NCBI GenBank assembly: GCA_008931825.1
Contig: QXVZ01023394.1
Coordinates: 1 to 38,352 of the forward strand
Source: Phallusia fumigata
Lineage: Eukaryota > Chordata > Ascidiacea > Phlebobranchia > Ascidiidae
Reading direction: 5' to 3'
DNA: 38,352 nt
Part shown: piece by piece, positions 12,101 through 23,530 of the stretch
Layout of the letters: each line of letters opens with the position of its first letter
Position numbering within the stretch: position 1 is the stretch's first letter
Notes under the pieces: model-generated
Told to the model about the DNA's origin: nothing
Databases searched by the model: none
The model's input: only the letters and a program-made list of their open reading frames with translations
Made by a program: the position numbers and the translations under genes

Positions 12101-15100
12101 CTACCCCATCCTAACCACCAGGTATTTAAGTTTAATGGATTTGGTGTGTATCTTTGCCGTGAACATCATTTGAGTTAATCAACAACTTCTTGGTTCATTA
12201 GCAATAATGATTAACTGGTTTCAACTCTTTTTCCAATAAAATTGATATATTTCAGATGTCACAAGGTAGTGCAGCTGCCGCAGCTATGACAGCTCACATG
12301 GCGGACTTAACTCGAAGAGCTCAACAACAGCAGTCACTCTTATTGTCAGGGGCTGTAGCTAGGCAAAGTAAGTGAAGCTGACCAATGTATATTATGTAAA
12401 CTTAAAAAAACTTATTGTCTTGTTTAAAGAAACTTTTTAGAAACAAAAATTTTGCATCAACACATTGAAATTTACAACTGGATAAAATTGGTTTCTACTT
12501 TTTTTGCAACAGATGGAACATCACGTTCTGACAACAAAGATGATGTATTTAGCACCTTGCAAGAATCTCCATTGCAATCTCCTGTACCTGTTGCTCCCCA
12601 CAGATTAGGTAACTTAAAATTGGATGAGAACATTCCCTTTTTAAATTTATTGTCGAGTTAAGATTTTATTTGATAAGTCTTGCAAGCAGTAAATGCCCCA
12701 AACATTTATCAAACCAAACAAACAATGTGTAATGTATTTCTCTGTACCTAAAATGCACATAAATGATTTAACATAAAAATGTGTTGTCCTGCAGTAACGA
12801 GAACTGTACATGATATATATTATCACTACATAATTCCTTATCAAGTGACCACCTTAAACTATGTAGTTGTTTATTTTTTGCAGGAAAAAAAAGCTTTACC
12901 ATTTAACTTACAGTCTATTAATAAAGACAAAATTGTTTTTTATAGCTGCTGCCAGACTGTTGCGAGGTTCTGTCAGTGATGGAAGCGAGGAATCTTTAGC
13001 AACATCTGAAAGTGAAGATGTTGCTCGAATGATGACCGCTCCAATTAGTCCACTGGTGGGCGCTGTACGCTACAGATGTCACCCATCAGTCATTCCAGGT
13101 CACTACCGACATCGGGTTATGCCACCAGGTGTCGCTGCCCTTCTCTCACAAGTTTCAAGTAAGTTTGAAAAAATGTGCTTGATGTTGTCAAAATCATTGT
13201 TTTGAGTAGCATTTTTATGAAGTCTATTTATCAAGTTTTATTTACTAAACTAAAAAGACTCAAGCCAACTTAGCCCAAATTAAAGTTTCTGTACAATACA
13301 CATCTCCTCGGTTCATCGCACTTTATCATTGTTTGCACGCAGACAGCCCAAGTGCACAGTCAGGCGCCACGCCGTCGGGAATTGCCCCTTCAACCCCCAC
13401 TGGGTTCCGCTTCCCCCTGCCGCTGTACCCCGGATCGTTACCCACCACTCCCACATATATCAACTACGTTCCCAGCCCCACCTTCTCACCCACCTTTAGC
13501 CCTGTACAAACCGCTAGTCCTGGTTTACTGAATCCAAACCGCCGTCGTCACTTCTTCTCTTTCGACGTGGATGATATCAAGGCGTATCACGGGTATGTTG
13601 CATTGTGTTTCGAACCACTAAATAGGTTTTTTCTAAATCCACGAAATCAAGTTGTCTAATCGGTCTTAAGTAAAACAAATTTAACACTAGAAATCCAGTT
13701 ACGTAACGTGCGCTAAGTCTCGCATAAAGCAAATGTTAAATCGACAGGTTCGTATCAATTCTAAATCTGTGACGTGTGAAATAGGTGACGTATGTACGCA
13801 ACTTCCTGGTGGTAAATTATTAAAATCGTTTTGCAAAACTGAATAGGGTTTTACTCGTTGGTGACGATAACAACTTCCACTGTGACGTTATACGTGCACA
13901 AAATATATTTAGTTAATTGGAAAATGCAGACGTCATTGAAAAGAGTCACTTAAATATTTTTGCCAGCTTACATAGAGACAGAGAGGGGGTGTTTTCTGCT
14001 TTTTCCACCTGTTGGTTGTCTCATTCCTTTTCTGTCGGTTATTGACCATTGGTGCGCCGCCAATGTGACGTGCCAAACAGGGCAGGTGTGGCCAAACCAA
14101 CAGCGAAACTTTTTTTAACGGTAGCGTCGATGGGGCTTACCACCAAACCAATTGATTGACTTGCGACAGAAACTCTTAGTGAACATGCGCTGGTGTGACA
14201 GTGTATTTTTTCGTAACTCGTAGAGATCAATACACAAAATCGCTCTGAAACCCCTTTATTTCATGGGGCCTTGCAACTGAATTGCACAGGTATTTGGTGT
14301 CAAGTTCGCTGCTCGCGTGTCTTCGCTACCCCACTTGACTCTCAATCTTTTTCTTTGCACAGGCCGCAATCCGACTCGCACGGAAGACCCAGCGAAGCTG
14401 CCGCCGCCAAACCGTCGACCAACGACGTCAAAAGCAACGTTGCGAACGGGTTTCTCACCCCACACACCCCGGGGACTCCCCACACTCCATCAATGCTGCT
14501 CTCTCCGGGTGCATACCGCCACGCTGATAGCAATCAGCCTTCGAGCGTCCTGAAGTTGCAGAAGCCACCGCTCAGTAGAAAGCGAAGGTAAGGTTACTTA
14601 AATGTTTAGTTGATTTAAAAAATAGCACAAACTTAGTTTGATAGTGTTTCTTAAGCTAATCTTACAAGAGAGCGAATGCATACATACGATCGAGTTTCGT
14701 GTAAGCAGCAATGACGCTGTAAAAAGCCAGCAAAACTAGGTGTAAGGTTTTAATTGCCTCTAAGCTAAATGATTCGCATGTGGATTTTCCTATTTTGGCG
14801 CTTTCGTGCAAACATTGTCTTTGTTGTCTGCATGAATCTTGAAGTAACGACGAACAAGACGTTACTCTAAAAAATAGCGTGTTTATTGCCGAATTTACCG
14901 AACTTGTGAGCTAATATGCATTCCTTCCGTGCAGCAGCATTTCTGACCACGGCTGTACGTCGAAGTTGATCAAGTCGGAGGGGCGCGACGGTGAATCGAA
15001 GAGCGAAAGAAGCAGATCGGACGATGCACAGACAGTGCCGAGCGGCAGAAGCGACATTGCCGATGATGACGACGCTCCCAAAGGAAGCAAGGACGGGAAA

Positions 15101-16577
15101 ACGTCGTCTCGAAAACTGTCGCTGGAGCCGGCACCACATGGAAAGCCACCGAAGCTTCGATTTATGGTATGCGCCCACATCCGTCCTATTGTCACCGCTT
15201 GTTATTACTCATACCAGGGTTTAATTGCAATTAGGACACGGATGTTTACCGACGCATCGCAATATCCCATTGTGTACGTTAGGAAAGGGTTCAGGGCGAC
15301 GAAACGATTGATTCTCGTCGCTCGGTGCTTCTATTGTTCCTTTGTAGCGTGTCACGGGAACGGGCGAGCATTTGCGCTGGTAAAGAGAATCGTGCCTAAA
15401 AAACCTCCCAGTTCGAAACAATGTGCGATCAATCTCACCCGCACATCGCACTTTTCCGGGAAGCAACCTGCCACCTCTCCCCTTTTCCCAGCTGCCTCTT
15501 GCCTCTGGCACGCTATTGTTGTCGTTTCTGTGCACTTACTTCCGCTAAGGTCTTTTTCAAAGAAGCTGTTCTGGTTTTCCAAACTTTTGTACGAGATTTT
15601 TGAAAGAAGCCACTGGTTAATACACCATTAATTCATCATCAAGCATTTTGAATTGCAGCCATTTGTTTGAACTTAAAAAAAATAATTTTGTTGCAGGTTA
15701 GCGTTCCCCAGGTACGCTAACGTACTTAACTGTAAAAAAAGGAATATTTCTCAGAAAAAATGGCGCTGTTGTGTTTGGAGAACAGGTCTGCCCCAATCTA
15801 TTATTTAAAAAAAATTTTGTGTTGTTTTAGCCGCACAATCAGGATGAGAGCGATGCAGTAAGTGAAAGATTCGGTCACTGTCTCTCACTCAACTCGCCTT
15901 CCACCATCGCCAAGTCTCCATCGGCATTCAACTTTCCTTATCCGAGCTCCTCACCAGGTAAACCTTGGTTCTTCCACGTAAAGCGGATCAGAGATACATA
16001 GAAGCGAACTTACATTGTGTAGTGATAACTAATAAACTGTCCCGTGAACAGAAAGCTGTGTAGTTTGAAACGTTGGTGGTGGTATTTATACCAACACATT
16101 GACGTTAGTTACATCAAGATTTTCAACTTGTTTCGGGCACCCCGTATCCCACTTCTCAACAGCCCTATTGGCATGTGTACTGTACAGTGTATCTAAATTT
16201 CTTCTTGCTTAGGTTTTATGCTGCCGCGACCTTTCTTCTCCTTCCAACCTCCGCCTCCACCTCCGGCGCGCGCCAAGAAAAGCGGCCACAGCATTCGCGA
16301 CATCCTGGGTCGGAACAGCGACGACGAGGAAGAGGATCGACAAAACGCATCTAAATCCGAGCCAACTTCGTCTCCGGAGGCTGAAAAATCTGTGAGTGAC
16401 GTCACAACTTCATCATCAAAGGATGATGACGAGCAGATGAGTGTGGACAGTGGTTCGGTGATGCCGGACAGCGAGAAAGATTCCACGAAGACCGAGGTTT
16501 CGAACCGCCAGTCGGACTTGAGTTCTGACGAGGACGTCAATGTCGACGTTGATGACGAAGAACAGCTGTGGGACTGA
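9129..16577 (+). CDS. ERF: ETS-domain transcriptional repressor, ERF/ETV3 family
   Basis: Nuclear DNA-binding protein expected to repress ETS targets until phosphorylated by ERK (family knowledge). Proposed exons: 9129-9177 (start exon, tentative), 11350-11462, 11583-11710, 11998-12121, 12256-12367, 12513-12608, 12946-13158, 13343-13592, 14363-14587, 14935-15166, 15831-15957, 16213-16577; phases agree throughout, giving about 677 residues. The ETS domain (about residues 36-120) shows [48 protein letters not shown] and [10 protein letters not shown], closest to ERF/ETV3. Further family blocks follow in order: an [10 protein letters not shown] stretch, [24 protein letters not shown] (near 348-358), [13 protein letters not shown], a SUMO-type IKSE (449-452) and PPKLRF. 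Canonical ERK docking FxFP occurs twice (FRFP 300-303, FNFP 547-550). The last exon has a polyproline run, an eh1-like HSIRDILG (582-589) and an acidic tail. The ETS assignment is firm; the first exon is not. Confidence 0.85.
11350..12121 (+). CDS. ERF: ETS DNA-binding domain exons of ERF
   Basis: Three exons (11350-11462, 11583-11710, 11998-12121) encode the whole ETS winged-helix domain. Splice points are CAG|gtataa, ag|GACATA, AAG|gtatgt, tttag|GTATTAC and CAG|gtattt. The recognition helix region, with [14 protein letters not shown], carries the two conserved arginines that contact GGA cores in the family. The segment lies in CpG-poor sequence, unlike the 3' exons of the same gene. Confidence 0.93.
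13593..14362 (+). other. ERF intron
   Basis: Intron of 770 bp between donor CACGG|gtatgt and acceptor gcacag|GCCGCA. It is CpG-rich, includes a T-rich tract just before the acceptor, and shows nothing else recognisable. Confidence 0.7.
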
Positions 16578-17837
16578 TGACGCGGCAGCCAGTGACGTAT
16601 TTTTACTGCAGATATTGAAGTTTTAGCTGATTCGTTGGTTTTTTGGCTGGTTTCGTTTTGTATTGCATTACTCGTTCGTTACTTTTTTACTACTGCTTTT
16701 CACTTTGCTGCTCCGTGTTGTCGCCGAGCTCCCATCCAGGCGCGTTTGCTTTTTACGACAAAAGTTCATTTCGTTTTTCTACAAGTTAGTTTTGTGCGAC
16801 AATCCAAGTCTCGTCCTGGGCACGTCGCGTCCCAAGTTCGGCTGCCAATCAAAATTCCCCCCCCCCATTCTGCTTTCGTCGTTCGAGTGCCATTGATTCC
16901 ATGCGTTGAGCCGAAGAACCAAGTGCAGTACACGGACACCTGTTTACCTCTCACTTTGTACCATAGCACAGTTCTCCCGCTAAATGCAAATTCGCCAGAC
17001 CAGGGCCGACGCGCGCGTTTTAAGTTCACACCTAATTTTGTACTTTTGTTGCTCTGACACCTGTGGTCGTATCTTGACTCATGCCGCTGCCAATCACGAT
17101 CTCCGCGTAAAGTGCCTGCGTGATGTTGAAACTTGACACGTTGTAGTGTAGTCGACGTCTCTCGCGCGCATACGTACCCTATTATTACCCTTCTGACATC
17201 GTGACCCCAACGCCGTGTTGCTTATTTTGTACAGCGCCACCTTGCGTAACGCGAGATGCCGACAACTTGAAAGACATGCGATTGAAGTTTTTTTTCTTTT
17301 TATGTCGGAAGCCCAGCGATTTTATCAGTGCCATGTCCAGCCTCGTGCAATCCAGAGTGTTCGTCTCCGTTGACGTGTTGCAAACCATCTTCTGAATTCT
17401 AACCACACCAACAACACTTTTTACCTTTCTCGCGCCCAGCGAGTTTAAAAAGCAAAAAATGCTCAAAGTAATTAACCCACATCTACCTTGTGCATGTGAA
17501 ATCCGCCACCACTGGCCAAATGCATCTTCCTTTCTGTCCGTCCAGTGGGGAAGCCCCCAATATTACCTATTTTTGTAAAGTTACTTGTGGAGATTTGTGT
17601 TTTTAGCTGAGATGTTACGGCGGATTTACTCGAACGACTTGGTCTTTTGCAAGTTTCAGCTTCCCATCTCAAGGGTTGTTGCCTTCGAATTTCGTCCCTT
17701 CTTTCGTTGTTACCGTAGTTCGTTCGTTGGTTTGTTCGTTCTCACCATTTCCCCCACGATATGGCTTACAAATTTGTGCGTCTGTCGCTTGCAAGGGTAT
17801 ATCGCGCTTGGCTTTGTTTACTAATTTTCTTAATAAA
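16578..17837 (+). other. 3' UTR of ERF with poly(A) signal
   Basis: About 1.26 kb of non-coding sequence follows the ERF stop (TGA 16,575-16,577), with T-rich runs and no credible frame. The first canonical AATAAA is at 17,832-17,837, so the transcript probably ends near 17,850. Confidence 0.6.
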
Positions 17838-18984
17838 ACCCTTTTAACGCCTGGACGCGTTTCGTTTTAGGACTGAGGATGAAGCCAAATAGATTTGACC
17901 ATGGTAGCAAAATAAACAAACTTTAAAAAGACATCATTTCAAGATGTTACAATGTTAAGGCAAAAAAACATGAACGTTTCGACGGAGCCTATCACTGGCG
18001 AAATACAACCTCCCCCTTCCAACCATTCTCACTATATGCTGTTAAAATTTGTCTAGCTCTGTCAAATTTCAGTTAAATACTATCAAAGAAGCAACACCAA
18101 AACAAACGATAACCATTGTGTAGAAATTTGTGTGCATTCACAAAGATTGTATTTCACGATCACAGTACGACATTACCACAGGTGCGGGCGACTGCTAACG
18201 TTAAGCAAAATAATGGATAATTTACAATGGAACACAAGGAGAGCATGTCTATGCTACTGGGACGTTTCTTTTTGCTTTCTTGTCTTCAGTCGGTTCAGGT
18301 CCTCACTGAGCCTCGAAATATCCATTTCAACGCGGAACAATGCATCCAAGCGATCCTGTCGATAACATTTAATGTTAGTTTCTCCGTACGAGGGCATGCG
18401 AGAGCATATCAAACCCAGCTTGAAAAGAGGGGTAATTTAACAACAAAATATCAAAACGAATAGAAACAGCAAGAGTATGTTTTAGTATGACTGAAATTTG
18501 GATGATTTGGTATGAAAACACAAACTTGATACTTTATCAGCCAACCTAATGGATAATCAATTTAGGCCTTTCGAACTCGCAACAAAATGCTCGCGGTAAG
18601 AGCATTTGGACGTTTCGACCATACTAACCACACATAAACTTCAACTAAAATCTTGTTAGGCTTCTCGGATAAAAATCACCCATATTTGTAGGAGACCGAT
18701 ATAGGGACACCTGCCCGATAAATGTTTTATACTTACTGCGAAACTACATAGATACTTCCCTACGATTAGGTTAGGAGCCTTTGCGTCAAATACATTGGGA
18801 CAACGAAAAACACATCAATAATTTATGTTTCAGATTGTCCGTGAGTTAATGGACAATACTACGAAATACTTAACAGTGCGCAGAAATCGTTAAATATAGT
18901 TTCAAGCCAAGGAAAAAGTGAATTCGGGTGTGGCTTGTATGTTCAGTTAATGAGAAACAACTCAGTCATTGCAACAAGGCACAA
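17838..18984. other. Spacer between convergent genes
   Basis: Between the end of ERF (+) and the end of the granin-like gene (-) lies about 1.1 kb of AT-rich DNA. It holds no frame, RNA gene or repeat that I can support. Confidence 0.5.
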
Positions 18985-19006
18985 ATAATTGAAAAAACGA
19001 TGTAAA

Positions 19007-19012
19007 TTTATT
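19007..19012 (-). terminator. Poly(A) signal of the granin-like gene
   Basis: AATAAA on the minus strand (TTTATT on plus), about 190 bases after the predicted stop codon. It fits a 3' end near 18,985. Confidence 0.55.
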
Positions 19013-19204
19013 ATTTAAAGATAATCCAGCGCTGTACACGGATTTTTGTGACAATTTTTCGCCTTTTTCCTGTTTTGCATTTGTCGGTGATTTTAGCCAA
19101 CTGCCTAACATATGGTCCATAATTAATCTATAAATGGCTGAAACAGAGTATATCCGCCACCGGTCATCTGTAAGCAGCATGTCATGGGGCGTGATTTACT
19201 GCGC

Positions 19205-22161
19205 TTAAATTATGCACGAATATCGGCGAGCAGTCTAAGGTTAATTAGTGACCTGATGGAACAAGACGTAGAGAATATATGGGTGCATTGATCTTTAGTC
19301 CCCCTGGGTCTTACCTCATCAATGTGAGTTTCGTCCTCCTCCGCTTTCTCATTGTCAATGGCATTGCCAATAGCGTTGTTAATTTCGCGCCCCTCATCGA
19401 TGTTTTCTGCGAACACGAGGTTTAAGTTGCTGACAGGCTTTACCAAGATAACTGAAACGTTTAGTATTTGTGCTAGGCCTGAAGGAAAAATCGCTAGTTT
19501 GTTTTTGCCTAGTCATTCAGGACAATATTTGTATGTCATATTAATTAATTTGTGAGTTCTACAATGCCTCTACAACAATGGCCATAAGGTGGATACGGTT
19601 TTACACCGACTTGGCCAACTGTGTGATGAAAATGGCGCTGTCCTTCATAATTAATGCACTGGGTGATGTCAAGAACGATGACTAACCTACATATTATAAT
19701 CACTAGGCCATTTTGTCACATCATTTATTTTCATTATTTTAAGTTTTATGATGTTTTTAGCGTTTTACCACCACAATAACAAATTTTGTACCTGTTGGGT
19801 TTTCTTCAGGCTCGAACGCTTCTTCTTGGTCATTTGTGGGTCCTTGTACTTCAGTTTGTTTGCTTGTTGAGAGCATCTGCTTCTGAAGATATTTGAGCGG
19901 GATAATTAGAAACTCGTCGTTGTCGGAATTCAGCGATGTCATGAATGGTTCTTCCATGTCCTCCCTGCTTTCGTTTTCTGTTTCTTTTGAAGTGTCTGTT
20001 GATAGTCAAGTTAAGGTTTTAAGTGATCAGTATACGTATCTCATGCTTTAGGTGGAAATTATTTCATGGTTTATGGCCCCGTCTTGTTGTACGACTTTTA
20101 CACTAAGATAATATTCCCAGCCTTGCAATCCCTTCAAAGCCTAGCACGAAAAACTCTTTAAGCCGCCATCGATCACCACCACAAGTAATTATATTGATTA
20201 TACTCATCGCGGGAACACTTTATCCCAGGCCTATCTCATCTAATGACAATCACAAAGCTGTTTACCACCTACCAGACTCTAGGGAGATTTTCGCTTTCTT
20301 TTCGACAAGAGGGTTTTCGCCGTCGGGATTCGAGTGATCATGATCGCCTTCGTGATCTAAACATGGCACAAATTTTACAAAAAAAGCCTTGCAACTAATT
20401 TATTTTCATGTCAATTAGATCGAAAATAGATCTAGATATGTGAAACAAAGTACTGTTAGCTTTATGGTGATTAAAAAGTACCTCCATCGGGCACAGGCAT
20501 GTTTCTTTTTACATCCATCAGATCCTCTTCATTTTCGTCAGCACTCTCCGATCTAACATTAGCGCTCTGTGCGTCACGCAGCTGTGACGTAAGGTCGAGG
20601 AGTTGGGTTTGCAGATCAACCTTACTCTTCTCCGTTGTCGGCAACTTTGTGGCAAGTTGATCTTTGAAACACGACACCGATATTGATTTATTTATGGTTG
20701 ATGCCCGCTACGTTGTTCGCAAGAGAGAGGGTTGTATTCACAAACATTCCTGTTAGATTGGCTCAGTGAAGGTTGGAAATACACTCACCAACTTTGATGT
20801 TATTTTCCTGCAACGAGCCCAACATTGTTTTGCAAGTGGGTGACATTGCTTCGTCGCTTTCCGATGCCATTACGGTAATAACTTCCATGATGCATTCCAG
20901 TGTCTACCAACAACAATATTTCAAGATTCAATATTTCAATGACAAAAACCAAAATTGCATAACCGAACCAGTTTCAAAACACGGGGTAATTATTAACAAC
21001 ATCAAGGGGCACTCCACTCTGGCCAGTTGTGTAATAAATGAATGTTCACAACCATGTCTTTACGTATGTGCTTAACACCTGCCGCTAGTGCGTCACGAAA
21101 ACATAATAGCGCACCTGCTGATTTAAAAGATTGAAGGCTACTAAATATGAAAATTTTATCGATCTACCGCGATGTTTATTCCAATTCTATTGATGAAATG
21201 CACTTGCGGAATGCGTTTTTTGGGCATAACAGCGAAATGCTTCTCATTAAACCATACTTAATAAAAAAATGTTTGTTACCCTGTTAGAGTGTTGTTATAG
21301 CACACAAGCATCTTATGTAATCTTACCGCATCATCGCTGTCTGTTTTTTCAAGTTTATCATCGTCATTTTCTACATCTAGTGTGTCATTTGCTGCGGCAG
21401 TAGGTGCATCCGAATTTGTTGGCACAGGGCTTGCAAACAAACCTGGTAAAAAACACTTATAAACGAGTCACAAACTAATTAATAATTTCGAAAATGTATT
21501 TGTGAAAGAAATAGGTCTTTTTCCAAACAGCCGGCACAAGCAGCAGCTGTTGAATACAGGCCCCCTTGTACCGATGTATTGATTTTTCGCTGATTATGCG
21601 TGGATTAAAACCCAATACATATGCCACGCCGGCGCAACTCGTTGAATATTTCACCACCCTCAGTCTGAAATCGACAGTTCTTAAATTGTCCCAGCGTGGG
21701 AACATGAACTCACATCACCGAGTAGATAAACGAAATTGCATTTTCAATAGGAGATAAGATAACCGACTTTTCATGCTTAAAATGCGAAATGTTTAACCAC
21801 AACTTTGAAAACAACCAAATTCTAGAGTTAACTGAACAAAATTTGTTACGTTGCTTGCTCCAGAGTTAATATAAACGCTTTTATTTCTTTAGTATTTTCG
21901 AATAAATTTTTCCCCGTGACAGAGATGCAATGGATAAAAGAGGTAAAAATGCTGGAGGGCCACGGAACTTTGAAAAGTCATTAATATTTAACGAGAAATA
22001 ATTCCATATGACATCAAATCCGCGGTCCATTTCGACACACATCCTCAGTACATGGCTTTTTCACAAAAAGCGCCAGATAATCGTACATATCTGACACAAT
22101 TCCTACCTGTAATAGTGATTCCAAGCAACAAAAGTACACACAAAATTTTTTTGGTATCCAT
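19205..22161 (-). CDS. Secreted acidic chromogranin-like protein
   Basis: Exons on the minus strand, in reading order: 22161-22107, 21442-21327, 20903-20789, 20661-20482, 20356-20273, 19995-19792, 19451-19315, then a short last exon or read-through ending at 19,205-19,212. Phases agree at every junction. The first 297 residues are certain in frame; the total is about 306-331. Residues 1-22 form a signal peptide (charged start, then ILCVLLLLGITITG). Residues 23-57 are acidic. Exon 3 has C61-I-M-E-V-I-T ... S-P-T-C81-K-T-M-L, matching the N-terminal disulfide loop of chromogranins A and B (C-I-x-E-V-[IL]-S ... C-x3-L; 20 residues between the cysteines in vertebrates, 19 here). A helical, coiled-coil-prone stretch follows (about 94-130), then Asp/Glu-rich sequence with dibasic K147-R148 and K175-K176, possible prohormone-convertase sites. 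The likely role is in dense-core secretory granules. The secreted acidic nature is clear; granin homology is inferred from one motif plus architecture. Confidence 0.68.
20789..20903 (-). CDS. Exon 3 of granin-like gene: Cys-loop module
   Basis: This 115-base exon starts after ttggtag and ends at G|gtgagt. It encodes residues 58-95, with the only two cysteines of the 297 residues held in all models, C61 and C81. Conserved chromogranin loop positions visible are C-I-x-E-V-I, S at +10 from the first Cys, and C-x3-L at the second. In vertebrate CHGA and CHGB the loop is, as I recall, also on exon 3 and acts in sorting to regulated granules. Confidence 0.65.
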
Positions 22162-22332
22162 CCTTTCGCTCGGTATTTATCAATAATCTATTGGTACTTG
22201 TTTTAATTTGAAACCTTATCAAAGAAATATACACTGTCAAAAGAAATCAACGAGAATTCTTAACTGTCAACTCTCTGTAAGGTTGTGTTTTTCCAGACGA
22301 ACGTTTCTACTAAAGAGTTCTATTTTCAAACG

Positions 22333-22340
22333 TTTATATA
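22333..22340 (-). promoter_or_regulatory. TATA box of the granin-like gene
   Basis: The minus strand reads GGGTATATAAACG here, about 170 bases upstream of the ATG at 22,161, which predicts transcription starting near 22,305. About 34 bases further upstream (22,374-22,380) is TGACGTG, a CRE-like site. Vertebrate chromogranin A promoters have a TATA box with a CRE a short way upstream. Both sites are short and the link is inference. Confidence 0.42.
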
Positions 22341-22381
22341 CCCAGCGCCTGACGCTTATTTTATTTCGCAAAACACGTCAA

Positions 22382-22706
22382 TGAAATGCTATTGACGAAA
22401 GACCAAGCAATTGAGCACCGCTAGCAAGACGTCCTACTTGTTGCCTGAATCAATGCTAATATAATAAGATAAATAACAAATCGACTCAAAACGCTCAAGG
22501 GCGCTTGCCTGGTGCGTCTGCTCTTAGCGCTCCATCTTTCTCTAAAATGGCCCAGGAACGAACGCATCTTTTGTACGTCACAAGCACGCGCGTTCATTTT
22601 TTCGCGTCGTTGGATTCCGGTGCTGCCGTTTAATTTCTTCCAGATTGCGACAACCCATTTCCCGATAATAAAATAGTGCATTTTTGTGTCCTAAGCATCA
22701 CGAAGC
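22382..22706. other. Upstream region of granin-like gene
   Basis: Non-coding sequence upstream of the TATA and CRE-like sites. GACGTC-containing sites occur near 22,428 and 22,722. No gene is visible. Confidence 0.35.
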
Positions 22707-23530
22707 TACAATTTCAAACGATGACGTCCTTTCGTGACTTCTGACAAGACAGACTGCAACAACCGATCTAAATTGCAACCTATTTGGAGCCGCAAAAAAA
22801 CTATATTATTACGAAAGTGAAGGTAAACCGACACTGGTTCCCTGTCCCTCTATCTTACTGTATCTAATTTTAGGAACTTTCGAGTACTACTTTATTATTT
22901 AGAAAACACAATTGATGTTGTTACGCCATAACGATATGTCAATCGCATTGTTGTTTTTCTAATCTTAGTCGGTCAAACAAACAGTTAAATAGACACGGGC
23001 TTCTTACCTTTTTTTAATTTAGAAAAAATAACGTTACAAGAATAGTTTTCTTACCCATCGCTACTCAAAGTGGAAAAAATTTAAGGTACAAAGCTTACCA
23101 AACGCGAAAGAGTTTGGGTCGCAGTTTGTTTACCCGAACAGACCAATTGATAAAAACAAAAATACATTTGTTAAGTCGAAATTGCACTTCAACAACAATC
23201 GCTAGGCCTCGGACACATAAAATGGATTTATTTATAATACTGTATTTATTGTTTGTTTGGACCAACAAATGTCTCCAAAATTTCTTGCAAATTGTTTTTA
23301 ATTTATCACCATTCCACGATTTGTTTGAAATATGGATCTAACAAGTCTGCCTGTTCAGAGAGATTGATTCACGAAATAACAAATATTTCTTTTAAAGTAA
23401 GTTATAACGCAGCGGTTTCCTACCGTTTCTAATACATTTCTCATTTGAAAATTTAAAATATTTTCATTGTTCCTGTATTCTCATGTAAAGTATAGATTAC
23501 TAGAATATTTATCAACTAAGTAAATGGTAA
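22707..23530. repeat. Left copy of near-identical duplication flanking the N gap
   Basis: 824 bases that match 24,174-25,017 almost perfectly. Differences seen are a handful of substitutions plus a 20-base insertion (about 24,512-24,535) in the right copy, which duplicates part of a caagaatag-containing stretch. This copy ends exactly where the N run begins. Confidence 0.9.

Noticed and set aside
14966..15631. 221-codon open frame
   Set aside because: Only 14,966-15,166 is ERF coding sequence; the rest is read-through of the intron past a good donor (ATG|gtatgc).
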